From assembly GCF_009834225.1 (NCBI RefSeq), contig NZ_CP047176.1, positions 620,001 to 684,000 on the forward strand: 64,000 nucleotides of DNA, written 5' to 3'. The stretch comes from Rathayibacter sp. VKM Ac-2759. Lineage in GTDB: Bacteria; Actinomycetota; Actinomycetes; Actinomycetales; Microbacteriaceae. Made by a program: the position numbers and the translations under genes. The notes under the pieces were generated by a model. That model was given only the letters and a program-made list of their open reading frames with translations, was not told the origin of the DNA and did not search any database. The first letter of the stretch is position 1. Each line of letters starts with the position of its first letter. Shown one piece after another: positions 37,426 to 45,267 of the stretch.

Positions 37426-39156
37426 CTACTCGCGCACTCGAGTCCATTCTCCGTTCTTCAAAGTGTGGCGGAACCAGCCGGCGATCGTCTCGGCCTCATC
37501 GGGGTCCTCGAGCTCGTAGATCGGGTATTCGTACGCCAGCACATCCGTGCCCTCGAGACGCGGAGAGTCGCTCCCGTCGTCATCGATCTTGGCGTCGACG
37601 TCGCCCTCGGAGGAGGACAGACTGCCACCGGAGAACGGCGTCCCGATCAGAACGGGAGTCGCGCCGCTGAGGTCGAGCGCCAGCACCGTCGACAGGATCG
37701 ACGAGCGCCCGGCGCAGCACTGCGCGGCCGGCGTACCCGTGCACTGGACGACGAGAACGGCGTCGTCTCTGCCGTCCCCGGTGAGATCCGTGGTGCCGAC
37801 GAGCCGCGTTTCGAGGATGCCCGTCCCACTTCCTCCGTCGTCGAAGTTCTCGCCCTGACCGCCGGACAACTGGATGGGCCGGGACCCTTCCCACTGGGTG
37901 CACGCACCGGCGGGGATGAGCAGCTCGCCGACGACGCCCTCGATCGGCCCACGGCTGTCGACGTCGTCGACGACGTATCCGATCATGGCGTTCACGAGTT
38001 GCTGCGTGCGCATCAGAGACCCGTGGTAGCACGGCGAATCGCCGCCTTCCATCAGGTCACGACCGACTTCGTCAACCGTCTTCAGCTTCATGCCCCGCAG
38101 GAAGTTCTCTTCGACGAAGTGCACCGGACTGATGGTGTAGCGGCAGCGGGCGCTGTCTCCAGTCGTCACGTGGTCTGTGGCCGATTCGTGGCCGACGACC
38201 ACGTCTCCGATGCGGACGTCCTCTGTCCGGAGGGGGAGACCGAGGAAGCCCGACCGCGGCATCGTCACCGTTATGTCGCCGTAGAGCGCGTGCACGGGCA
38301 ATCCGGCCGGCCACGGCGCCGACAACGCCAATTTCTTGAGCTCCGTCGATCGGGTCTGGAGCGCGCGCCCGGCGTCTGCCTGGAAGGCGCTCGCCTGCGC
38401 GGGCAGCCAGTCGCACGGGGTCCCGGTGCTCAGCGAAGTGCTCGCGGCGGAACCGCAACTGCTCAGCGCGCTCCGCAGCAGCGCCGCGAAGGCGCGGCTG
38501 GTCGCGCCACCGATCGACCCGCTAGAGCCTCCTTCGGAGACGAAACGAGCGAAGTCGGATCCGGTGTTCGGCGTCCCGAAGGTGATGACCTGGCTCAGGT
38601 CCCCGAGCAAGCCAGGATTCTGGGCCAGTGCCTGCCGTACCGCGAGGCCGCCCATGGAGTGCGCGACGACGATCACCTTCTGGCCGGAGTTCTGAGCCAG
38701 GCAGCGGATCGAGTCCGCTAGCGGCGCCGCGATCCGATCGGACGTGACCCACTGCGCTGACGCGTCGTGATAGTCGAAGGTGTAGACGTCGGTGTTCCCG
38801 AGGTACTGCAGGATGCCGACCACGGTCCGAGAGGACGGGGTGATCGATTCGCTGATCGTGCCGAGGTCGGCCGTGCGCGAGAAGTTGCCGAGCGGATTTG
38901 AGAGGTGTGCTGAGTTCCCGGTCCACCCGTGGACCATCAGTAACGGGACGACTCGGCCCGATTCCGGATCCGGTCTCGCCTCGCCGTCGGCTTCGTAGTC
39001 GCTGATCCAGACGCTTGCCTGCTCGAGCCCTCCGGGCGCACAGCCGGCAGAGAGATCCGGGTACGAGTTCTCGGTCGGCGAGGCGACGGCGGGTGGCGCG
39101 GCGACGACGAACGCCGCGAGCAGCAGCATGACCAGGGTGACTCGAATGCGTCTCAC
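37426..39156 (-). CDS. Secreted lipase/esterase-like alpha/beta hydrolase
   Basis: A 576-residue protein from GTG 39156 with a signal peptide (residues 6-26, cleavage near AVAS). The hydrolase core follows: oxyanion region PLLMVHGWTGNS at 71-82 and nucleophile elbow VVAHSMGG with Ser167, then ITFGTPNTGSDFA, as in lipases and PGAP1-like acyltransferases. The C-terminal 150 residues carry TDLTGDGRDDAVLVV, an FG-GAP/VCBS-like Asp-rich loop that may bind calcium. The start overlaps the TGA of the upstream gene (GTGA), so the two are translationally coupled. Natural substrates could be lipids or esters outside the cell. Confidence 0.8.
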   Translation of the reverse strand: MRRIRVTLVMLLLAAFVVAAPPAVASPTENSYPDLSAGCAPGGLEQASVWISDYEADGEARPDPESGRVVPLLMVHGWTGNSAHLSNPLGNFSRTADLGTISESITPSSRTVVGILQYLGNTDVYTFDYHDASAQWVTSDRIAAPLADSIRCLAQNSGQKVIVVAHSMGGLAVRQALAQNPGLLGDLSQVITFGTPNTGSDFARFVSEGGSSGSIGGATSRAFAALLRSALSSCGSAASTSLSTGTPCDWLPAQASAFQADAGRALQTRSTELKKLALSAPWPAGLPVHALYGDITVTMPRSGFLGLPLRTEDVRIGDVVVGHESATDHVTTGDSARCRYTISPVHFVEENFLRGMKLKTVDEVGRDLMEGGDSPCYHGSLMRTQQLVNAMIGYVVDDVDSRGPIEGVVGELLIPAGACTQWEGSRPIQLSGGQGENFDDGGSGTGILETRLVGTTDLTGDGRDDAVLVVQCTGTPAAQCCAGRSSILSTVLALDLSGATPVLIGTPFSGGSLSSSEGDVDAKIDDDGSDSPRLEGTDVLAYEYPIYELEDPDEAETIAGWFRHTLKNGEWTRVRE

Positions 39157-39620
39157 TGCTGCAACTCGCTCTGGATCGTGCCGTCCAGCTTCCAGCCGCC
39201 GTTCTCGACGACCATGAACGCGAGGTAGGCCCGCGGGTCCGATTCTCCGGGCACCGACATCGACATCGCGATCGTGCCTGCCTGTTCGTCGGTCGCCACC
39301 CAGGTGGAGGAGTCGGCGTCGATCGTCGCGCCCGGTGGCACGGCGACGTCCGGTGCGGCCTGAACAGCGGAGCGCAGTGCCTCGGATGCCCCCGCGACAG
39401 GATCCTCCGGCAGTGCTCGCAGAGCATCCGCTACGGCTTCTGCTGTCGGGTCGGTCGCATCGGGCGATCGAGTCGGCATCGCGCTGCTCTCGGGGGCACT
39501 GGCCGACGATTCCTGTACCGACCGCCACTGGAAAGGATCCACCACGAAGGTCGCGCCTGCGCCGATCAGCACGATCGCTCCGATCGTTACCGCGAGGGTA
39601 CGGCCATTCACGCTCGGCAC
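39153..39620 (-). CDS. Membrane-anchored extracytoplasmic protein, partner of the lipase
   Basis: A 155-residue protein: short basic N-terminus, transmembrane helix at residues 9-28 (LAVTIGAIVLIGAGATFVV), a Ser/Ala/Pro/Asp-rich stretch, and a small folded domain ending VVENGGWKLDGTIQSEL, reminiscent of NTF2-like or TcpC-like periplasmic domains. The four-base overlap with the lipase gene indicates a shared transcript and probably a shared function at the cell surface. Confidence 0.7.
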   Translation of the reverse strand: MPSVNGRTLAVTIGAIVLIGAGATFVVDPFQWRSVQESSASAPESSAMPTRSPDATDPTAEAVADALRALPEDPVAGASEALRSAVQAAPDVAVPPGATIDADSSTWVATDEQAGTIAMSMSVPGESDPRAYLAFMVVENGGWKLDGTIQSELQQ

Positions 39621-40050
39621 CGCATGGTCGACACGGGTGCAGAGGTGTGGTGGATGACCTCGTCGAGTCCGAGAAAAGTCAGACGCGGTCCGGGCGTCGA
39701 GTGCGGTGCGGACGCACCGGCCGTACGTGATCGCATGCGGTCATTATGTCGACGGGGTTTCCGGAGGCACAACGTCGAGTTCGTGTGGCGAGACATCACG
39801 TCCTGTGGCTGCGGTCACCAGCGCCGTGCTGCCAGAGCTCGATCGCCGCGATCCGCTGCGCAGAGGGCTCGTTGAGCTCCTGGTGCTCGCGCTGTCGGAG
39901 GCGACGCGCGATGAGAGCTCGCCTTGACCATTCTCCGTGGCGGCGCGTGTCGAGGTGTCATGCCCTCAGAGCGCCGCCGCAAATCAGCGCGACCTGCAAG
40001 GCGGTTTGTACCGCATTTCGGCAACCGTGACGGACGGCGATCGTAAGAGA
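39621..40050. other. Divergent intergenic region
   Basis: About 430 bp between the lipase operon and a plus-strand gene. Short frames on both strands lack ribosome-binding sites and recognisable content; I regard it as regulatory DNA or debris. Confidence 0.35.
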
Positions 40051-40782
40051 ATGGCCACCATGGTCACAGGAACGCCTCAGAGGTCCAAGCGCCCGTGGGC
40101 TGTCTCAGATGGGATCGCGGTCCTCGCACTGGCGGTCAGCCTCGTTTCCGCCGGAGTTGCGGTCTTTCAAACGCAACGGGCTAATGACATCAGCGATGGT
40201 GCGTACGCGCTCAGCCGGTCCCTCGCGCCAGCCACGGACATCTACGTCAACGTGGTCTGGGCAAGTCTGGTAGAAGACGAAGGCAAGCCTGCGATCAAGA
40301 TGGAGCTGGAACTCGTCAACACTGGCGAGGTCGCACTGAGCGGGTGTGGCACGTACGTGCAGTCGTCTGATGCGGACGGAAAGCCCATCCGATATTGGCC
40401 TTCGATCGTTGAGCCAGGCGGTGCATTATGGGGTCTGGCTCCTGCGGAAAAGCATCCCGCGTCGGCGATCGTGCCCCTTTCGAGCATCCAGTCAGATTCA
40501 GCAGCATCGAAGGTGTACGTGGCCATCTGGTTCGAGTGCGTATCTGCCGATCTGGTCACTCTGGGTCACCTGTTTGGAGTGGATGTGGCCGCTCAGAACC
40601 TGATCGCTGAGAACTACCTCGCCACAGCGGACGGGGAGGTGCATTCGCCCTTGAAGCAGCTCGACCCGCTGGGATCGTATGAGCGTTTCGCGATCGTTGA
40701 GCGGGACAGCGGTAGGACGCCCCCGCCCAGTCCGATCCCGTCTCCACGATTTACAGTGCGCGCTGAGACGCCACGCGCCTGA
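40051..40782 (+). CDS. Membrane-anchored protein of unknown function
   Basis: A 243-residue protein with one transmembrane helix at about residues 20-40 (IAVLALAVSLVSAGVAVFQT) and a mainly beta-stranded soluble part (VVWASLVEDEGKPAIKMELE; VYVAIWFECVSADLV). This fits an extracytoplasmic or cytoplasmic beta-sandwich. ATG 40060 is an alternative start, and TAAGAGA is better spaced for that one. AT content is higher than in the core genes. No family recognised. Confidence 0.6.
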   Translation: MATMVTGTPQRSKRPWAVSDGIAVLALAVSLVSAGVAVFQTQRANDISDGAYALSRSLAPATDIYVNVVWASLVEDEGKPAIKMELELVNTGEVALSGCGTYVQSSDADGKPIRYWPSIVEPGGALWGLAPAEKHPASAIVPLSSIQSDSAASKVYVAIWFECVSADLVTLGHLFGVDVAAQNLIAENYLATADGEVHSPLKQLDPLGSYERFAIVERDSGRTPPPSPIPSPRFTVRAETPRA

Positions 40783-40814
40783 GGAAGCGTCACCGTTCTG
40801 CGTGTTGGTGCGCC

Positions 40815-41093
40815 TCAGTCGGTGTCTGTGGCTTCTCCGGTGTCGCGCAGTTCGTCCTTCGCCGCCTCAGAGGCCGCCCGGCGCCCCTTGCGTTCGAGGA
40901 TCTTGGCAGATCCGAATCGGTACAGCTGATGCGCACCGGCCGCGACCACGAGGCCTGCGGCTAAGCCTCCGGCGATGAGCTTCGGCGCGCTTTTTGACAC
41001 GGCGGCCTTCTCGATGATTTCAATCAAGTTCTCTACGCCGCCGACAGATCCCGCTTGCGTGGTGAAAGATTCGTACGCGCCCAAGTTGCTCAT
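40815..41093 (-). CDS. Small single-pass membrane protein, 92 aa
   Basis: From ATG 41093 with AGGGGAA seven bases upstream. An amphipathic N-terminal part (VENLIEIIEKAAVS) precedes a helix LIAGGLAAGLVVAAGAHQLY and a basic/acidic tail. The frame continues upstream to 41324, but that part is low-complexity. Function unknown. Confidence 0.55.
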   Translation of the reverse strand: MSNLGAYESFTTQAGSVGGVENLIEIIEKAAVSKSAPKLIAGGLAAGLVVAAGAHQLYRFGSAKILERKGRRAASEAAKDELRDTGEATDTD

Positions 41094-41454
41094 GCATTCC
41101 CCTAGCTCTGCTGCCAGCTCGGACTCTACCGGTCGTCGCCGGGCCAGTTCCGAGGGCGGACAAGAAACGAGCCGGACTGCCGGACTAGGCAGCTGCCGAC
41201 TACGCACTGAGGCCATCCATCCGCTAAGCGGCGCGATCCCGGAGGTGGGTGGCCGTGAGGAGCGCCCCGGAGGGGCATCCCGGAGGGACGCGGAGCGCTC
41301 TTGACGGCCGGCCGGCGCAGGCAAGAGTGAAGCATCGGATGGACGGCCGGACCGCAGCCTGCGCGCTCGTCGTGGGGGCGGAAAAGCCCCGGGAGCAAAA
41401 GTGCTCGAGCGGGGGCCTCCCTAGCGACGAGGGGGATCTTCGTGCGCGATCAGA
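41094..41454. other. Intergenic stretch with imperfect inverted repeats
   Basis: No gene supported. Around 41254-41302 GAGCGC and GCGCTC bracket repeated CCCGGAGG units, which could form a hairpin. Confidence 0.3.
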
Positions 41455-41600
41455 TTACTCGTCCGGCCACGTCGCCAGCGCGTCGTGGGGAACGATCGTC
41501 GGCACTCCGTCGACGGTCCGGATCGTCGTGCCGGGCTCTCCGAGTCCGGCGGCGTGTGTGATCGCGGCGAGGACCAGCCGAGTGTGTCCAAGATCGTGGC
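41455..41600 (-). pseudogene. 3' fragment of an unidentified gene
   Basis: The minus strand reads SGHDLGHTRLVLAAITHAAG then IRTVDGVPTIVPHDALATW and a stop at 41455-41457. It is protein-like with normal codon bias but is cut where a plus-strand fragment begins. Family unknown. Confidence 0.3.
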
Positions 41601-41808
41601 CGGAGACGTCCTTGCGGAAGTCGACCGGAACGCCGCCAACGACACTATCGTACCCACGGTCCGCGTCGCGGCGATCGTTTCCCGGCCCGACTTCGCGGCC
41701 ACGGCGTACACCGTCGAGCCGGGAATCGAGCACTCCCAGTACTTCGCGCACCCGGAGTGCCGCCGACGTCTCGCCGGCTGGCTCGGGGTCCCGTGGCCGA
41801 GCGCGTGA
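41590..41808 (+). pseudogene. 3' fragment of a hydrolase-like gene
   Basis: The frame reads AGDVLAEVDRNAANDTIVPT then YTVEPGIEHSQYFAHPECRR and LAGWLGVPWPSA with a TGA. It has no start. The next gene begins inside it (GTG 41793), so the two were once a coupled pair. Confidence 0.35.
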
Positions 41809-42211
41809 CGCCGCCGCTCGGGCGGCGATTGACGCCGGGCGAGAGCGCGTCGGTGGTCGTGAATGCCCGGTCGCAGTGGAACGACACCGGGATCGATCTC
41901 GAAGCCGGCATCCGCTACCGCTTCCGGGCCGAGGGGGCCTGGTGCGACCGAGACCTGCACGGAGACCCCGACGGGCTGCACGAGCGCAGCTGGGTGCACC
42001 GCTTCGGGTTCCTGCGGCGGGTCGGCGACGCGGACTGGTTCACGCTCGTCGGAACCGTCGGCCCTCCACGAGGACCGCGTTCCGGATCGGCTCCGAGTCC
42101 ACGTCTCAGGTGCGGCAGGGCGGCCGACTGCTCTGCCTTGCCAACGACGCCGCGTGGTTCTACGGCAAGAACAGTGGTGAGGTGACGCTGACGATCGAGC
42201 GGGACTCTTGA
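41793..42211 (+). pseudogene. Frameshifted lectin-like beta-sandwich protein
   Basis: From GTG 41793: ERVTPPLGRRLTPGESASVV then WNDTGIDLEAGIRYRFRAEG, as in PA-IL/LecA-like galactose-binding domains. After a frameshift near 42058 it continues TRTAFRIGSESTSQVRQGG and LANDAAWFYGKNSGEVTLTI. The end pattern N-D-x-x-W-x-Y-x-x-N-S-G-x-x-x-x-x-I fits that fold. Joining the frames gives about 139 residues. Confidence 0.5.
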
Positions 42212-42217
42212 GAACTG

Positions 42218-42420
42218 ACGCCCAAGCCTGGGTGTCGGTGCCCGACATCCGCAGGGCGAAGAGTGAGGTGGTCAGCATCAGCACGACAGCCAAACCGACG
42301 GCCGCCGGGAAAGGGTAGGCATCATCCAGCGCGCCCGCGGCCAGGGGGCCGACGATGGCCGCCGCGTCACCGACCGCCCGGAACACCGCGACCGGCTGAC
42401 CGCTCCGTGTGCCGGCCGCG
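42218..42420 (-). pseudogene. C-terminal remnant of an MFS transporter
   Basis: Minus-strand reading VGDAAGTRSGQPVAVFRAVG then DAAAIVGPLAAGALDDAYPF and LAVVLMLTTSLFALRM matches the last two helices of a major facilitator protein. It has neither start nor natural stop. Confidence 0.5.
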
Positions 42421-42738
42421 TCGCCCACGTTACGCAGACCATCGTCCTCGACTGTGCTCAGCGGAGCCCGGCAGTAGCGGCGACAGCAGAATGCCTCCGA
42501 ATGTGGACGGCCCCGCTAGGAGCAGGATCTCGGTCCCGCCGGCATCGGGTACATCAGCGGATCGACCGCCTCTGAGCGCTTTTGAAAGGAGCTCGGCTGA
42601 GGCAGTGAACTTTCGGAGCGCTCCGAAGTGGAGTCGAATTCTAAGCTGACATAATCTCGGTTATTGGCGTTGATCTGCGCAGCCCGACCATCCGCCGAGA
42701 TGGTGCCCGCGGTCCGGCGCGGCTGGGACACTGAGGAC

Positions 42739-43485
42739 ATGAGTGATGACTTCCTAGCCAAAGTTGGCAGCTGGCTCGAGAAAAGTGGGTACGCGTTCGA
42801 GTTGCGAATTGCCCGCGCTATACGTTCGGAAGGCGCCAATGACGTGAATCTGTCGTTCTCGTACACGGATGCCACCACCGGAGCCCTTCGAGAGGGAGAC
42901 GTTCTCGCGAAATTTGATTGGACTGCAATAGAAGGTGTACCGGCCTCCATAGAGGTCGTCATCGAGTGTAAGAGCGGTCGCGATCACCCATGGGTGCTCT
43001 TTTCGGACGAAGATGTCACGATGGGATCGACGATTGAAGATTGGGCCTACTTCTCTCATGGTTCATTTGTCGGCATCACCGAGCCCCTCACCAAGGATTG
43101 GAGCGACCAGCCGCCGTTTCACGACCGGCGAGTCGCCAGTCATGTCGTAGCCATGGGTGCCAAGGACTCGCACAACCCTGCGAGTGATGCCGTGCGACAG
43201 GTTCTCAGCGCAGCAGAGGGCCGAAAGACGCGATATACGGAAAGACATTTCCAAGATCGTCGTGGTTGCGTAATCATTCCTGTCATAGTCATTGGTGGTC
43301 GCCTCGTCGAGGCCCGGCTATCCTCCATTGGAGACATTGAACTTACGGAAGTCGCTTCGGCCGTCGTGGCTGGCCCTCGGCGCGGGGACAAGCCCGCCCA
43401 TGTCTTTGTGGTCACCGAGACCGAAGTAACGGAGTTTGCTCAGTCATTCCGGGATCTTGCCGACCGAGCTAATAAGCAGCGGTAG
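42739..43485 (+). CDS. PD-(D/E)xK nuclease-like protein
   Basis: A 248-residue protein. A short helical start (SGYAFELRIARAIRSEG, with E21) is followed by the restriction-endonuclease-like core YTDATTGALREGDVLAKFDW (D54) and IEVVIECKSG (E76, C77, K78), the classical D...ExK arrangement. The C-terminal 150 residues form an unassigned alpha/beta part. There is no visible helicase, methylase or DNA-binding domain. Codon use is clearly less GC-rich than the core, so it was probably acquired. It is followed 38 bp later by a second low-GC gene on the same strand, and I treat the two as one operon. ATG 42739 is chosen; TTG 42664 is possible. Confidence 0.7.
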   Translation: MSDDFLAKVGSWLEKSGYAFELRIARAIRSEGANDVNLSFSYTDATTGALREGDVLAKFDWTAIEGVPASIEVVIECKSGRDHPWVLFSDEDVTMGSTIEDWAYFSHGSFVGITEPLTKDWSDQPPFHDRRVASHVVAMGAKDSHNPASDAVRQVLSAAEGRKTRYTERHFQDRRGCVIIPVIVIGGRLVEARLSSIGDIELTEVASAVVAGPRRGDKPAHVFVVTETEVTEFAQSFRDLADRANKQR

Positions 43486-43523
43486 GGGACTGGCGGAACA
43501 GGCGAGAATGAAGAGGGGACAAC

Positions 43524-44462
43524 ATGAGGGATGAAAGTGGCACGGTAACTGAGACCAGCTCGCTCGAGCGATTGGCCTGGCAACTCGAAGTCGTGAAGTC
43601 GTTTGAGGATCAGTACGGCCGAGAATCATGGGCAGCCTGCTCCGCAACCTCCGAGCTCGGAGGCGACGACAAGATCCTAGACCCGTTTCAGACGAGCCAT
43701 CGCGTCGCGCATGCACTAGGGATTGCGCTTGACGCCCTACGTACAGCCCGAATCATCATTGACGGACCCGCTGGAATCCGGGTCGCTTTAGTTGGCCAAT
43801 ACCCGGTGCTTCGGACGGCAATGGAGTCCGCCGCCCTCGCGATGTGGCTGCTTCAGCCCGACGAGCGCGCCAATAGGCTGGCTCGATCAATCGCTGCGAG
43901 CTGGGACGATGTTCTTCACGACGTCCGGCTAGTGACAGCATCGACAGAGGAAGACGTTAGTGATACGAAGGCGCAGAGATCTGATAAAAATAAGATTCGC
44001 CGCGAGCATGTTCAACAGGTTCGAGCAACTAAGAAGCGGATTCGTGAGGTTGCGCACTCTGCGGGTATCAGTGACGACGACTATAACCGTGGTCTTCCCG
44101 GTTTCGGCCCAATAATTCGAGAGTCGGCGGAAGCGGTGGGAGTCTCTGGAAGCCACGCTCTTGGTGCATGGAGCGCAATCAGCGGGTTGACCCACCCATC
44201 GCAAGCCCGAACCCTGATGCTCTCAGATATGGCGATTTCATCGACAAACGGCTCTGTGCACACAGCTCGACTGACGGCCCGGATAAGTATGGTAGCTTTC
44301 GCAATGGATGCCGCGATGCTCAGCTTTTCAGGTGCCCTAGATCTGCTCGCGCGTCGAAGCGATGATGCGTCCGTCGCTTGGACTCCAGCTTCGATAAACC
44401 TCAAGCTAATTCCGCCGCGCTTTCGCACGGTCTCGAATCAGTCTTCTTGCTCTGAAAACTGA
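43524..44462 (+). CDS. Helical protein of unknown function, partner of the nuclease-like gene
   Basis: A 312-residue, largely alpha-helical protein with AGAGGGG seven bases before ATG 43524. Notable stretches are YPVLRTAMESAALAMWLLQP, RANRLARSIAASWDD and LGAWSAISGLTHPSQ. The R-T-A-x-E...W-L-x-x-P...R pattern recalls the DUF5677/HEPN-like families that are often found with toxins and defence genes, but the match is only by eye. No transmembrane segment is convincing. It probably forms a functional pair with the upstream nuclease-like protein. Confidence 0.6.
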   Translation: MRDESGTVTETSSLERLAWQLEVVKSFEDQYGRESWAACSATSELGGDDKILDPFQTSHRVAHALGIALDALRTARIIIDGPAGIRVALVGQYPVLRTAMESAALAMWLLQPDERANRLARSIAASWDDVLHDVRLVTASTEEDVSDTKAQRSDKNKIRREHVQQVRATKKRIREVAHSAGISDDDYNRGLPGFGPIIRESAEAVGVSGSHALGAWSAISGLTHPSQARTLMLSDMAISSTNGSVHTARLTARISMVAFAMDAAMLSFSGALDLLARRSDDASVAWTPASINLKLIPPRFRTVSNQSSCSEN

Positions 44463-44542
44463 ACACGCAAAACATGGGCGGACCGGGAAGATTTTGAAGA
44501 AGATTTCGCCTACGAGATCAACGACAGGATCTAGCCGTCAAT

Positions 44543-44577
44543 TGTCCTGGGTCAACATCCCCTGTTGACCCGGGACA
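44543..44577 (+). terminator. Terminator-like hairpin after the two-gene operon
   Basis: TGTCCTGGGTCAACA and TGTTGACCCGGGACA form a 15-bp stem with one G-U pair around a five-base loop. There is no T-run, so it may instead be a binding site. Confidence 0.5.
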
Positions 44578-44917
44578 GCTCCGGCCAGGCGTATCGACGA
44601 TTCTTCCCGCAGATACGCAGTCCTCGACCGGATCTGAAAGAGGCGGACCGAAGCGGGTCCCATTTCCTCGCGTGGCCACGATGTCGGCATTGACGCGCTT
44701 AACGATGAGCCCGCCTGTCCCGCGTCGATGTTGCCGAGGCCACCTCTGTTGAGGAGGGTTGCATTTTTAAGGGCGATTGCTCCGGAAACGACGGTTTCTG
44801 ATCGATCGATTCCAGCTCGTGCTCGTCGATCGGCGGCCCGCGAAGTTCCGCGCTGTGGCGGCGCTGCTCATTCGATCAAAACTCATTCCCGAAACTCGGG
44901 CTGATCACAACGTGACT
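44578..44917. other. Intergenic stretch, no gene seen
   Basis: About 340 bp of mixed composition between the hairpin and the second umuDC fragment; no frame with coding character. Confidence 0.4.
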
Positions 44918-45247
44918 CTAGGCGGCGTCGCCAAATGATCTGCAGGTGTGGGGCGTGGTCACCTACTGCCTGCACCACCTGCATCGTGCGCGCTGAACGG
45001 CGCATCTGCCTCGTCGACGTGAACTCGTTCTCCGTGTCGTGCGAGCGGCTCTTCGACCCACGCCTGGCTGGTGTTCCCGTCGTGGTCCTCTCGAACAACG
45101 ATGGCTGCGTCGTCGCGCGCAGCGATGAGGTGAAGGCGCTCGGCATTGAGAACGGCCCTCCGTGGTTCGAGATCGAGCCCCTCATCCGCGCAGGACGCCT
45201 CCCTGAGGTCATCGCCCGCTTGAGCAACTTCGAGCTGTACGAGCGCG
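44918..45247 (+). pseudogene. umuC: Second, truncated umuDC copy (umuD end plus umuC start)
   Basis: About 330 bp that match 29130..29445 with roughly 90% identity by eye. It encodes the last residues of UmuD and the first 85-90 of Umu[41 protein letters not shown]. Here the in-frame GTG at 44985 that should start UmuC is preserved, but FYV has become FSV, removing the conserved aromatic steric-gate tyrosine. The match stops at ELYERVT, next to the end of the sigma gene. Confidence 0.8.
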
Positions 45248-45267
45248 TGACCCTTCGACGAGCCGGT

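Noticed and set aside
39028..39041. 14-bp match (CCCTCCGGGCGCAC) to the 3' end of tRNA-Arg at 28468-28481, considered as a right attachment site
   Set aside because: It lies inside the intact lipase coding sequence, encodes conserved-looking residues there, and similar GC-rich matches of 11-12 bp occur elsewhere by chance, for example near 26087.
39624..39927. Small plus-strand frames between the lipase operon and the gene at 40051
   Set aside because: No ribosome-binding site, Arg/Ser-rich composition, and overlapping alternative frames of similar quality.
28481..45247. Search for a CRISPR array or an intact phage integrase in the accessory region
   Set aside because: No regularly spaced repeats were seen, and the only recombinases are the IS110 transposase and the broken serine recombinase.
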